64,000 nucleotides of DNA from NCBI GenBank assembly GCA_000711775.1, contig ARYC01001451.1, positions 1 to 64,000 of the forward strand, in the 5' to 3' direction. Source of the stretch: Oxytricha trifallax. Its lineage: Eukaryota; Ciliophora; Spirotrichea; Sporadotrichida; Oxytrichidae. Shown piece by piece: positions 23,430 to 36,059 of this stretch (position 1 is the stretch's first letter; every line of letters begins with the position of its first letter). The notes beneath the pieces are model-generated. The model saw nothing but the letters and a program-made list of their open reading frames with translations. It made no database searches and was not told the DNA's origin. A program made the translations under genes and the position numbers.

Positions 23430-25345
23430 AAATAAAAGTTTTTACAATAGACATAAGTTATATTATAAGTTTCTTTTTATAAATGGGATTTATGAACTAT
23501 TATGTCTTTTGCGATTTATTTTTGAATTTAATTCTTTCTATATAATGAATCTAAAATGTTGCTTAATTAAAGATGTCAAGTAATATAAAATGTAAATTAT
23601 ATTTTATTTTAAAAAGGTTTAATGCATTTGCACACATTATGCGTGGCTTAACTTTACAAAATTATAATTTTATTATTCTTTTTTGCTCAATCACTTACAT
23701 TTTTTGTTTGATTCTTCAAATTATGAAATAGTTTAAAATTAATTAATGAAATACACACCCTACTCGTACTTCTCCAACATAATTATTATAAATTTAATCA
23801 TCATTAGCATTTCATCTTTATTTTTGTTTTACTCTATATATTCCATTTAAAATAGACTTTTTTGTTTAATTATTATAAATTAAATAAATCACCTACTTTT
23901 ATTTACAATTATTCCAATATGACAGTTTAATTATTATCTCGTAATCAATATGGAATTCAACCTATAAATATTTCTTGAAAGCATTTGATGCAGCATTTAA
24001 TACTTCATTCATTAATAATAATTAGATTTGTTTGTCCCTCTATTACTTTGATTTGGAAATAGGATCTAAATGATCAATAATTGTGATGTCACTTCTTGCA
24101 TCTCTAAAGTGCATAGATTAGTCGGGATCAGTTTTATAATATTACTCTTAAAGTGAGGTAATCTGTCATTCTGATATTAAGCCAAAACACTATATATAGT
24201 TTAGTTTTAAATAAAATTATTATAATTATTCATTTAAAATGTTTAGAATTTTTAATTATATAAATAATTTTGGGACCAAGTTTTAAAAATTATTTATTTT
24301 TAAATCTTGGTACCAGTAATTAAATATTTTATTTAATTTATATTAAATTTATTGGACTATTATTAAATTATATTATATGAATTGATAGTTCGTTTTTAGA
24401 ATTTCATTATTACTTTTACTCTTATTTAATTTTGAGAATAAATTTAAATTTAATTAGTACAAAGTATGAAAATTTAAAGATTTTCTCTTTTAAATAGTTA
24501 TATATTTGATTAAGTAAATATTTTTGGTATGTGAAAAAATCTAATAATATTTTGATCAAAATTATCATTCATAATTGTGCGATAGAGCAAGAATATATAA
24601 TTTTTTAATTTAGTTAAACTAAGTATAAATTAAAAAGTTACGGTTTTTCAAATGCACAAGAATAGGTTTTATAAAGGATATAATCAAACTATGTAAGTTT
24701 ATAAAGTTGATAAATAAAAAATTACATTTAAAAATAAGGCAATATTTTATTTATTCTCGCATATTCTTTATTTATGAATTTCTACATTCTCAAATTTGCA
24801 ACTATTTTGACTGATTGTAACCTAAGTGTCTAATAAAATACAATTTATAGTTATCTAGTAAATTACCTTTAAAACCTAATAAAAAAGATTGACTTGACTT
24901 ATTCTCTAAGTTTTTTATCTTGAAGTTTATTCACTAAGAAGAGCAATTAGTTGATAATTGATATATTGGATTATTTTATAAATTGCTTTAAGTTGTATTA
25001 CAATCTTTGAATCATTTTAAATAAATTTTCAAAATGTGAAATTAGTTTTTATTAATTTATGGAAAAAATTCACATTTTATAATTTAAATATATCTTATAA
25101 TTAAATTATTTACTTTTTATAAAAAGGAGACTTAATAAATAGAATTCGAATTTAAATATCAATAAATCTTCACTTTCATAATTTTAGATAATTTATATTT
25201 TAATAATGGTATTGATTTGCTACTCATCTTTATGCTGATTCATTTGGTGACCGTTATTTTAATCACTGCTTTATTGATCCATTTTATTATATTTTTGATT
25301 TATTAATAATTATTCAGCGAACAAACTTTAATATTTATCATTAAA
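23430..25345. other. AT-rich stretch without a clear gene
   Basis: Very AT-rich on both strands, with only short frames. No paired repeat of the families seen elsewhere in the window was found. Confidence 0.5.
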
Positions 25346-25349
25346 TTTA

Positions 25350-25640
25350 TTATGAATTGCAGAGACTCAAAACTTCCAATTAAAACAATGGAGCAATATT
25401 ATATAATTATATTTTCAATGCTTCAGTTCCCATGAGAACACTTGAAAAGTCCACTAATATTTTCAAAACTATGGATGAAGTTGAACAGCTTTATTAAAGT
25501 AGGATATTATAACAGCAAAGATGTTGATATAAGCATATCAAATTCCTGAATACAAACCTAAATCAAGTAATCGCAAATCTTAACTAAGATAGCAAATTAA
25601 AATATTTAGATTAAATTGCTCTATGATCTAGTGGATTTTG
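25350..25640 (+). pseudogene. Unrecognised coding scrap
   Basis: A plus-strand frame reads NASVPMRTLEKSTNIFKTMD then EVEQLYQSRILQQQRC. After TGA it continues in frame as YKHIKFLNTNLNQVIANLNQ. It looks like part of a helical or SNARE-like protein but is too short to name. AT-rich DNA follows to 26597 with no gene seen. Confidence 0.3.
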
Positions 25641-26597
25641 TTAGATTCTTTATTGATTTTATGCAGCTTCTAAGATCTCAGCTGTTTTATATAATATAAA
25701 TATGATAAATTTAAATAAAATCTTAATATTTCCTTATGAAAGCTCTAATTTTATCGTAAATGCTAGTGAAGAATTCATTGGATCCTTATCTAGAGTAGTA
25801 GTTTTTAATCTTTTAATATAAAACAAATGGATTAGATGTGATTAACTCTTTCAAAAATAAAAAATTATATTAAAACTTATATTCAATTTAATTTCGGTGT
25901 GCACCACTTAAATATACTTTATTGAGAAGAATTAATTTATTAATTGATTAAATTTTTTCCATAAAAAGCGCGATTTATTATTCAATATTTGTTATAAAGA
26001 TCAGAAAAATAATTCAGAAGCCTATTTACTATATTTCTTTAAGAATGGATATTTATAGTATAAAAATGATAAATTAAAAAATATTTCTTAAAAATAATTG
26101 AATAGTATCTAATTAAGATATATAAAATTAAGTCCTAAACATTGAAATAATTTTCTACTAAATATATCTACCTCTTAATTTATTTATATTTTATTTTAGA
26201 GAGAAAGGAACCAAGACCAAAGCTAATATATGAAGAAGGATTAAATTTTAAGGTGTTCTTTCACCCAAAATGAAGAAGCTTTTATGTAATTATAAAATAA
26301 TATTTTTTAATAGATTTCCTTTGGGAAATTTATAAAAACAAAATGATTAAAATAATATCTTAGCTTCATGCCTCTGCTATATTAATATTTCATTTAATTT
26401 ATTTTAAAATTTTGCTGTTTTATAAATTAAATTTCACCATAAATTTTGCTTTGAAGTATAAAATTATTCTAATTATAATTATCATTTAAAATAACACCAT
26501 CAATTTATAAGTGTTTGTGAAAAGGTAATTGGCATGATTATAATGTTAGTAATATCTTAAAGTACTTTATTTACCAACAATATTTACTTCTCCTGAC

Positions 26598-26870
26598 CAA
26601 AGAGTTGAGGAATTCTTGAATTATAAAATCATTTCATGTCCTTTATTAGTATCGCTCATAATTTCTTACCAAAAATGATAAGTCTTTTAGAGATTCGAGA
26701 CCGATAAGAAGGTAAAAGATCTTGAACTCATCAACCTATTGGATAGAGCATATATTGGGGATAAAAGAAAGCAGACAAAAAGGACGAAGAAGAAAAGATA
26801 TGATGAGAAAGAAATTAAAGGGGTAGAAGAGCTATACTATCCATCAAAGGAGATACTTCACTATTCTTGA
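26598..26870 (+). CDS. Small basic protein fragment, unknown
   Basis: A single frame is open for 91 codons except for one internal TGA. It begins QRVEEFLNYKIISCPLLVSL, continues FETDKKVKDLELINLLDRAY and a Lys/Arg-rich stretch, and ends at TGA 26868-26870. There is no start codon in frame nearby, so it is a 3' exon or segment. No family is recognised. Confidence 0.35.
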
Positions 26871-28120
26871 TTTATTGCATAAATGTTCTCTAATAAATGA
26901 AGAGTCTTATTCTTTTAAACTTATATCTTTAATTTTTTGTATTTCTGCAAATTTATCTTTTCTTAAATTCATGGAAATATAAATAATGGGATTAGTTATT
27001 TTAAATAATTGAGGTAGGAACAATCTGTGCTCTTTTTGTACTTCTTAAATGATAATCTATTTATTCACATATGTAGCTCATATGATGAGTATAAGCATTA
27101 GACTTATTATTGAGTAAAGATATACTTAACTTTTCTGGGAAGGCCGAAATATCATGAAATTTAAATACCCAGCAAGGACTCTAGATTTCAATAAAAAGAA
27201 GATTATTATAAAGTGATTTAATTCTCTATGTCATCTTACTGCTCTTAGAACTGAATAAAAATTAATAAATACTACAATCCAAAGTAATATCAACTGTCTT
27301 CCTAGTATTGTTTTACAGACAAGTATTTTTTCTTATTCTTGGCAAAATTTATCATTAACTAATAAATTGGTCGTTGAATCAAGATATGTTTGTACAGCGT
27401 CTCTCAAGAAGAAAATGTATGATAAATGAAATTGAGTCAAGTTTTCTAAACACTACCAATTTTTTTTCAAATTTATTAACTACCCATAGTTTTATTTGGT
27501 GTTTTTAATTTGATGTTTGAAAAATTCCTTGAATTCTTTAAAAGTAATTTTAAAGTTGTACTCTGTTAGGATTTCTTATTAAAATTCCTTTTCTGATAGA
27601 TTTGAATAAATGATGTTCAGTAATTTGATATTTTAGGTTGAGCATTATCACATTAAACTATATTAATTATTTTGCAACATGTTGTCCTTGGAAGCATAAT
27701 GTAAGAACCAGGCTCTAAGTTAAACATTAAAAAATTACAAAGTTATTTAAATTTTAGTGATAAGTTTAACTTCTATCTCGCACTAACGATCTTGAATCTA
27801 TTAATATTTTGAGATCTTTTAGTTCGACTTCATCATTAGTCCTTTTCAAAATAGGCATACCAATATCTAAGTACTATCGTCTAGAAATAACTTATAAGGA
27901 AAATATGAAATTTATTGTAATGTTTTAGAGCTTCTTTATAACTCATTCAAAAATTCTACTATACTATTTATTTTATAAAATTGGTCCGACAGCATCTTTG
28001 ATTTTTTAAGTCCATTTTTAATTTTTCTCACTTAAACATAACTTATCTCAATGTGTTGAAAGTCATAGTAGATATCCTAATATATATGGATGCAAACTTT
28101 TTAAATTACGAGCTCCAAAA
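26871..28120. other. AT-rich stretch without a clear gene
   Basis: Scattered short frames only. The 3' continuation of the calpain-like locus could lie in 27600-28120 on the minus strand, but I see no matching motif there. Confidence 0.4.
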
Positions 28121-28124
28121 TCTA

Positions 28125-28420
28125 CCCATTTTCAAAAAAGTGTTGGATGTACTCATCAGCTTAATTATTCATAAAAGCCTCGTGAACAAACCCTCCCCTC
28201 ATTAATTAACTAGCTCATTACCTTGTACTCTTACAATTCATAAATAAAACAACATCTTAGGATAGCAAGGAAAATAGTCATCAACAGTAACTATATCCCA
28301 CTCACCATTCTTATAAAATTTTACTCTATAGATGCCACTAGAATTTATCTTATCGGTAATGAATAATCTATCTAGAAATCACGATATAAATCTTATTTTG
28401 ATCAATTTTTTTTATATCCT
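28125..28420 (-). pseudogene. Calpain-like protease fragment
   Basis: Minus strand: FLDRLFITDKINSSGIYRVK then FYKNGEWDIVTVDDYFPCYP. This matches the start of the calpain PC2 half, where GEW and VDD-x2-P are typical. A shifted frame then gives RVQGNEL, like the family's HGNEFW/HGNELW motif. The catalytic Cys, His and Asn regions are not visible, so only one short segment of the gene is present. TGA and a frame change indicate decay or missing neighbouring segments. Confidence 0.55.
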
Positions 28421-28429
28421 TTGGCTCTA

Positions 28430-29215
28430 TCGTTTCATAAAATAAAAATTTCGAGGGAGTCAAAATTAAGGTCATACACACTAGAATCAGATGGCAGAAT
28501 TTATAATATTTTTATTATACTTTAGCAACTAATTCGGTTTGATTCAAATTTATTTCAATGCTTGAAGATTGTTTAATAATCACATTTTCAGATAAATTAA
28601 TGACCTTAATAAACATGTATTTGAGTTCAATACCATCAGTAGAGTGCACCTCTGGTTTATGCACTTTATGAAATATTATTTTTTAAATAAATAAAATGTA
28701 GCTTGGACCAGCTTGATTTTGAAAGTCAACTAATCATATTCATATTTTTAATTAATTCTACACAATTTATTCATTTCCGATTCAATGTCTATTTAATCCA
28801 TTAATTGCATGTATTGCATGTTTCATTGTGCGTTCCAGGTACAGATATCTATACAGTACAAATAGTTTGATGATTTTAATATGAAAATATTTAATTCAAT
28901 CTTATAAGAAAACTAAAAGGATTTATTATATAACTAACTTATGAAAACCTCAGTTTCCCGATTCGAAACAAACAGTTAAATATAAGCAATTTATTCTTTC
29001 AATTTATTTTGCATTAAACTAACTAATATTTGTTATAAATATATTACAGAACCCTCTTGACAAATGATGAGAGTTGAGATGGTCAATAAAATAAGGAGGC
29101 CAATCTCTTGCTTTATTTAATTTGGAATTCTTTATTTAAATTCAGATTAAAATTTATTAGTGTAGTTAAGTAAAGCAAATTAATCGTATTAAAATGTTCT
29201 TTTTATCTTCCTTCT
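28430..29215. other. Mostly non-coding, AT-rich
   Basis: Minus strand 28430-28520 has a weak open stretch (SSVYDLNFDSLEIFI) that might belong to the calpain-like locus. The rest shows no supported gene. Confidence 0.35.
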
Positions 29216-29218
29216 TCC

Positions 29219-29365
29219 AGAGATCACCTTCCAATAGACTCAATTGATAGTATTATTTAAAGTTTTAAGTGGGATATCTCCGGCTAGGATAACAGTGCTC
29301 TTTGGTAGAACAGCAATGGTGCAATTGAATTTATTCAAACTAAATTATTATTATGAGAATGGAAG
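29219..29365 (+). pseudogene. Unrecognised short conserved-looking segment
   Basis: An open plus-strand frame of about 45 codons: DHLPIDSIDSIIQSFKWDIS then GQDNSALWQNSNGAIEFIQT. The composition is protein-like and uses TAG for Gln twice. It is too short to assign. Confidence 0.3.
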
Positions 29366-29369
29366 ATTT

Positions 29370-30600
29370 TTATTGATAAATTAAATACTCTCTAACCTAA
29401 TAGGTTATTGATGATCACATCATTGCCGTCGATTAAGTGCTTCTTCAAATTTAAAATATAATTTTACTAGTCTATGTTTAATTAATGCTAATTTATTAAC
29501 TAATAATGATGGCTGTTGAATAGGTATGCTTTTATTATCAAAATCTTTTCAAATCAATTCCTGAAGGCTTAATTTGCTTTAGATGTTTGAGAAGTATTTT
29601 TAATTTTATCATGAACCTTCAGATCAAGTTTTAGTGAAATCCCATAATTTTACAATACTTAATATCTAGTATTTAATTGCTTTTAACCATAAATATAATC
29701 ATTCAATTTGAATATAAATCTTGATACATAGATCACTACACACTGTGAAATAAATTGCATTAATTAGTTGAGTGATAAATATGATCAAGACTTATTAAGG
29801 GAATGCACTCTTTATGTGACTGTAAAGTCATTGATAATTAAAAGTAAAAATATTTTATATATAAATTAAACAATGTTGGGATTAAAATGAAGTATTTGAA
29901 TGCGAGAATGATAAATTTGGGGAAATGGATCTATACTCTCATTACAACAACTTAATAATAAATATCACATTAAGATAGGTGTCTTGAAAGAACAGGCAAT
30001 TATGATTAAAAATATAATGTTTTTATATAAGATTATTTGATTGTAACCTATAACAAAGGTTTTATGCACATGGAAATGGAAAAGCAGCAGAATACAAAAG
30101 ATAAAGGGAAAATTGAATGATTAATTAATTATTATTTATAAACTAAATCAATCTTAAAAGGATTTTTATTTGTAATTTTTAGAAAGTAAAACTTAAAATG
30201 TTAATTCGATCAATCTGATTCATAAAAATGACTTTCATTGTAGCTATTAAGATCTTCAAAAATCTCTTAAATTTATGAAACAATACTCTAGTCAGCTAAT
30301 ATTCCATGATTTATTACGGTTCTTTTGAAGTCCTCGTAATAATAGGAATATATCGAAATTTAACCAATAAAATATCTTCAATTAAGAAGTGATGGAGTCC
30401 TTAAAGTTGATCCTTTTCACTTAAATCACATCTTTGTAATCTTTGAAAGTATCTATACAAATATAAATTAACTTCATTTAAAATCACCGAAGCACTTTGT
30501 TTGAATAAAATTTTTATAATCATTAATTACTTTTCTATTCTTAAGCAAGGGCATCAAGAACTAAACAGGATTTTTATGTTATAGTATGATTTATTTTTAA
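29370..30600. other. AT-rich stretch without a clear gene
   Basis: Only short frames on both strands. No paired inverted repeats were recognised. Confidence 0.45.
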
Positions 30601-30604
30601 TTGG

Positions 30605-30765
30605 CACACAGTGATGAGTGGCGGACTTCAGGAGCACAGAGGAGCCGAGCAATTGCTAGTCGTTTTCCAGCTTTTCATCTTGTGGGGTTTTTTGGGGGCT
30701 CAAGGTTATGTGCCACGTCACTCACACCAGCAACGTCATGACCCAGAATATCTCGTTATTAATTT
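30605..30765. other. GC-rich island, possible structured RNA gene
   Basis: About 160 bp with a base composition close to 50 percent GC inside DNA that is otherwise near 25 percent. A frame on the plus strand is open, but its protein looks like no ciliate protein. The block starts with GTGATGAG (box-C-like) and contains ACGTCA twice near its end. Its minus strand holds CCCCCAAAAAACCCC, close to but not the same as a telomere repeat. A structured RNA gene is possible. I could not match it to snRNA, SRP, RNase P or telomerase RNA consensus parts. Confidence 0.3.
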
Positions 30766-31088
30766 AACCTTAACTATTCACTATTCACTATTTTTAATTG
30801 GAATGAGTTTGCATCAATTTCAAGAAATGTACAAATAATTTCACCAGCTTTCTTAACTATGCCATTTTTATGTCTATATTGACTAGAAACTAATTGTGAT
30901 AGTCAACTACATTTTTACTCTTAAATTTATTGAGAAAACAAAGATAAAACCGTGTTCAAATATGCATCTCATACATTAAAATATAAGCTTTAAGCCCAGT
31001 GTCATCTAGTTTGACTAAATCACTCTCCTTATTAATTTAACTCTGAACAATACTTAGTCCTGTCTTCAAATGAATTTTTAGCATAAAA

Positions 31089-34000
31089 TCACAACAAATC
31101 CAAAACTTCTTCTGTGAATCCAAACTTCTCTTTGTCTTCATCATCAAAAAAGATTTGCTCATATTTCTTAGAATTTCACTTTCTTGAAGTTTATTCCTAT
31201 CTTCTTGATGTGCTTACATCTAAATTTAAACTATCTGCTCACGAGCTAATTTAAATATTAATGCCTTGTTTGTAATACATTAAAAATATTGATAAATTAT
31301 CTGAACAAACATTAAGAACGAATATTAGAGATATCTACAGTTATTAATTATACTTTTAATCACTCTCCAAAGTATTTATTTCTCACATTTAGCAGCTTTA
31401 ATGTTTCATTGATCTTTTAAGTAATTATATTTCCTTAACTGCCTATTAGTAAATTTTTACTGCTTAAGTTAGTAGAGCCCATCATTCCTGAGCCTGTACC
31501 TCTCCTCATTTACTAATATCAGCCATTTTCACTACTTCCATTGTTTTTATTATTTTAATTAAAATCGATGATAGTAATATCTTTATTACTTCTGTTGGCA
31601 TTGAATGATTGAGTTTGCTGCAATATTTTACCGTGATTTTGAATTGTTGTAGTTGGATTCTTAAAATTGAAGTTTCTTTATGTAGACTGATTTTAATACT
31701 TGTATGGATTTACTCTTAACTGAAGTCTCTACTGCATCACTCTAGCTGAATGAATGTCTTGCAAGTAATCTTCAAGATCATCTTTTATTAAAGTATCAAT
31801 CTAATCTTTATTTTAAATCAAATTCTATAACTGTATGATATCTAGATTGAGGCATTCCAGAGATCCTCGTGAAGTAGTTAACTTAATTAACTCGTCCAAA
31901 AGTATCTATTTTGTACATTTAGAATAATTTGGGGTATTTAAAATATAGAGTTTATTTATTTGAGCATTTAGTCATAGTTCTAATATTTATTTAAAGATCA
32001 ATGTATTATTATATGATATTGTGCTATCTTATCTTTTAGGTAGAAGATGTTGAGATGCTTTTAAGTTTTTGATGAGAAAAGGAGCTGCTTAATAATTAAA
32101 ATTTGCTCATTTTAAATCATGATGGAATCAGTAAGTAACTTTTGGAATTTTTTAAGATCAATCCTTTCAATTACAAGCGTTTTTACCATGATAAAAAGAT
32201 AGCTTTTAGTTAAGTGTCCTTGTTGACATAGTTTTCATTAAGTCTATAAATAGCGAGTTTTTATCTATAAAGTATCAATTTAAATTTTTTCCTCAAATCA
32301 TTAACCACAAAGCTCTTTTTAATTTACTTATCATAGTTCATGTTTTCAATCTCTTCATCTTCTTCATTGGTCTTTGGAGTATCTATAATTCTTGATTTTC
32401 TAGTCTAAGACTTATTATTATAAATAATTAATATTGAAATTAATCCATTAAAGAGAGATATCCTCTATCAAACAGGCTTCCCTGATTAATGTCGTAATCG
32501 TTGTTTTATAGGGAGATGATGATTTATAATAAAGTGAGACTCAGTATTATTTTCAAACTCGAATATTTCTTTCAGTTATCAAAGTAATGATCAAGAATTA
32601 TTTTAAGGTTGCCTTTTGTGCATTATCGGTTCATAAATATTTATTGCATAGAAGTTTATTGGAAACTTTCTCAAGCTTTCATCTATCTATCATTTAAATG
32701 AAGATGTGTCCATTTTTATTGTTCACGTGGCATATTAGGAAGTTATATCATCAGAATATTATTAAATTTAAGGCTTAAACTATGTTTAACTATCTGAAAA
32801 TACATTCATTATGAAGTGTAAAGGAGTATTTTCTTCTGCATCTGCTACATTAACTTCTAATGAAATGCTTTATTATCATGTCTGTGAAAAACTAATTATT
32901 TCTAACTACAGCTAATTAAATAAGCAATATCAAAATGCTACCTCCTATGATTACATCAGCTCCGGCTTCGATCAGAATCTTAAAATTAATCTTATTGCTT
33001 ATAATATACAAAATCAAATTCAAATTTATCATTGTAAACTAAAGTTTAACAAATTTTTCTCAAGATTTCCATAAAAGCTAAGTTACATTTAATAACAAAT
33101 TAGTGTCAGTAGATATGATTTAAGGCAAAGGAGGGTCAACATACATATATTTAACGCATTCTAATGAAATTCTTTCAGACTATTTAATCTCTCAAATGAA
33201 CAAGGAAAATAATTTATAAATTATTAACTTATTAAATAGGACCACCAGCTAGACTTAATCCTCATAAATCCATCTAGTATTCTAGACATTCTGGTAAAGA
33301 TAATAGGTCTCTATTAAATATATTTGTTTGATAGATCAATCTCCAGTTAGTTAGTGGTACACTCAGTGAGTTTAAGTAATTTTAAATCTAAATCAGGCTA
33401 TATTGAGATGGTTTTTTTGAATTTATAAACATTATAGATTGATATTTGGGATTAAATCTAAAGATGATCTTCCAATAGATGGGGCATTGAGATTTTTTTC
33501 ATCATAAAAAGATGAAGATACATTATCAATTAATAGGTAAGGTTTTGTTTCTCTCAAATCAAAAAAGGGGCTGTGATCAAGACAAAAGATAGGGACAAGT
33601 TATAAGCACTGCGAATCGAGTATATTGGTGAAACTTTTCTTGCAGTACTCGTTGCAAATTTTGGATTCCTCAGTTCTGTTAATAGGTGATTCAGCTTTTA
33701 CATATGAAATTACGCAAGTATTGCATAACGAGGAGCAATTTTTAAAAATTATAATTTTAAAAACTGACTTCCTCTTTATTTAATTGTGTGCACGATTAAC
33801 TTGTTTGTTTTTGTAGAATTAAGTAGGGATGTCATATAATTTATTTAAAATTCTCATAAACTCCAACGAACAAGGAAAAGAAGTAAATGAATTATTATTA
33901 ATAGAGAAGTGTTTTAATTTAGTCAATTGGTATAGTTCAAAAGGTAAACAACGAATTTGATTCATAAAGATATTAAGTATTATCATGTTTTCAAGTTTTT

Positions 34001-35890
34001 TATAATATCTGGCAATCCAAATAGGTTATTATCAGATAAATCTATCTGTTTTAGATTTAATAATTCCCCAATTTCATTAGGAATCATTGATAAGGAATTT
34101 GAATTTAATCTTAAAATTGATAGTTATTTTAATCGCTTTATCTAAGGAGTTAAGATATTAATTTTGTTAGTGCTTAATATTAAGCGAGTATAATCAATTT
34201 GAGGAGATTATAAGAAAAGAAATGAAAAATACAATTAACTCTGTAATTACTAATGCAAAATAGATTGATGTATTATTAACTGTCATCATTTCAAATCAAT
34301 TTTAAGGATTTAATCATCAACTTTATTAATTAATCAAACATGGTGGAATATTAATTCTTTATTTTTTCAACTTTTCGGATTCATTTCTATTTTAGGGTAT
34401 CTAACTTTTCACTTCCACTGATTACTATAAGTACGCTGTTGTTGAGTGTTTTTTCTCAAAAAATTTTAGATATCTTCAGGATATCTTCCTTGAGCTATCT
34501 TCAGGGTATCTTCCTAAAAAAAATTAAAAAATTAAAAATTTTACAGCAGTAATAACAGCAGCAATAACAACAATAGCAATAACATTAGAATAAATATCAG
34601 TAACAATAAAATCAGTAATTAATACAGTTTAAGGATTTTTCCAAAAAATCCAATTTTTATAAAATTCAAGTTTTGAGTGCTTATGATAATGAAATGGATG
34701 ATGAAGATATAGATGAAAATAGAAACAAAATCAAAGATTTTTAACTTTTGAAATTATCAAGAATTTCAAATAAACTTTATTAATTACTGATTTTATTGTT
34801 GCTGATATTTATTCTACTGTTATTGCTATTGTTGTTATTGCTGCTGCTATTACTGCTGTAAAATTTTTAATTTTTTAATTTTTTTTAGGAAGATACCCTG
34901 AAGATAGCTCAAGGAAGATATCCTGAAGATATCTAAAATTTTTTGAGAAAAAACACTCAACAACAGCGTACTTATAGTAATCAGTGGAAGTGAAAAGTTA
35001 GATACCCTAAAATAGAAATGAATCCGAAAAGTTGAAAAAATAAAGAATTAATATTCCACCATGTTTGATTAATTAATAAAGTTGATGATTAAATCCTTAA
35101 AATTGATTTGAAATGATGACAGTTAATAATACATCAATCTATTTTGCATTAGTAATTACAGAGTTAATTGTATTTTTCATTTCTTTTCTTATAATCTCCT
35201 CAAATTGATTATACTCGCTTAATACCAAGATTTTTACATTAGGAATGAATTGAATGAAATTATCTGAAACTTAACTGATTAGATTAGAACTTAAGCCTAA
35301 ATGTCACAATTAACTGAAAATTCCTGTTAATAACTGCTTTGCGATTTCAGAGAGGTTTTAGTTTGAGTAATTAATTTTAGCATCAGTTCAAATCATTTTC
35401 AAAAGATGACTTGACTGCATGCCCTAGATTTTTTAATGTCTTAAAGAGCTTTTACTATCTTACCCTGAATTATAAACTCCTTCTTAGTCCCTCAGAAAAC
35501 TTAACTTCATCTTGAATCATGCTACAAGAGTCGTTGTAGTTTTTTCTTTACTAATTCAAATTTGATGGATTTCTGTTCATACATTTTGATGGTCCTTCAA
35601 CGAGAGTTTGAACGTATGATTCATCTCTCTAGTTAATTTACAAGCGATCTTCGTAATTATCCCTCACTGTAGTAATTGAGGGCTTGCTTGAAGTTTAATT
35701 ATCTAGAGTCCGCTTACTTAGAACTTACTTGTGCTGGGATCTTATCAATTATGCCTATTCGTTAAGATTGGTATTTGATTTCTTTTTTCCTAGAGTCAAA
35801 TTTCTTATTAAATTTACACTTTAAACCTATAATTAAATAATTCCCTACTAGGGTTGAAAATTAACTATAATCTTTTGAACATTATGTAAC
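31089..35890 (-). CDS. Leucine-rich-repeat protein, split by a 1-kb foldback element
   Basis: Minus strand. The N-terminal region (35890-35400) is polar and mostly open. LRR units follow at 35390-35225 (SEIAKQLLTGIFSQL; LGLSSNLISQVSDNFIQFIP; VKILVLS). They continue beyond the element at 34177 (TNKINILTPQIKRLKQLSIL; RLNSNSLSMIPNEIGELLNL; KQIDLSDNNLFGLPDIIKNL; NQIRCLPFELYQLTKLKHFS). Weaker units run to about 33200. The C-terminal part has a basic helical region (about 32400-32120) and an Asn/Gln-rich tail (31800-31430), and ends YEQIFFDDEDKEKFGFTEEV before TGA 31089-31091. Several frame changes and TGA codons occur. It could be two adjacent genes, since the join near 33000 is unclear. Confidence 0.55.
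34180..35222. mobile_element. Long foldback element/IES, family B, copy 1
   Basis: A 1043-bp near-perfect palindrome with arms of about 450 bp and a loop of about 150 bp. It starts TTAAGCGAGTATAATCAATT, ends with the complement, and has TA at each side (34178-34179, 35223-35224). The arms carry a GATATCTTCAGGATATCTTC block and a degenerate (CAG/AAT/AAC)n run. No protein is encoded. Removing it with one TA joins LRR codons VKILVLS to TNKINILTPQI in frame, so it behaves as an eliminated sequence derived from a Tc1/mariner-type MITE. Confidence 0.9.
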
Positions 35891-35981
35891 AAAAAGATTC
35901 ACCAAAATTTATCAATTAAAGTTTACTAATGCATAAATATTACGATTACCATAACTATATATGTCTTATTTTGATTATTAA

Positions 35982-36006
35982 AAATAATAATAATAATAAT
36001 AATAAT
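35982..36006. repeat. (AAT)n microsatellite
   Basis: Eight or so AAT units. On the minus strand this lies about 55 bp past the stop of the 499-aa ORF and could be the tandem tail of a retroposed copy. Confidence 0.7.
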
Positions 36007-36059
36007 TAACTCGCATCGAGGGTTCAAAGACCCCCTGAGCATATCAATTATGAAGGAAC

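Noticed and set aside
30685-30705. Telomerase RNA template
   Set aside because: The motif is CCCCCAAAAAACCCC, with six A and five C, which would not template a G4T4 repeat.
30611-30838. 75-aa standard-code ORF in the GC-rich island
   Set aside because: The protein has no ciliate-like composition and half of it runs into AT-rich flank. Its openness is explained by local GC content, so the island is reported as a feature without a coding call.
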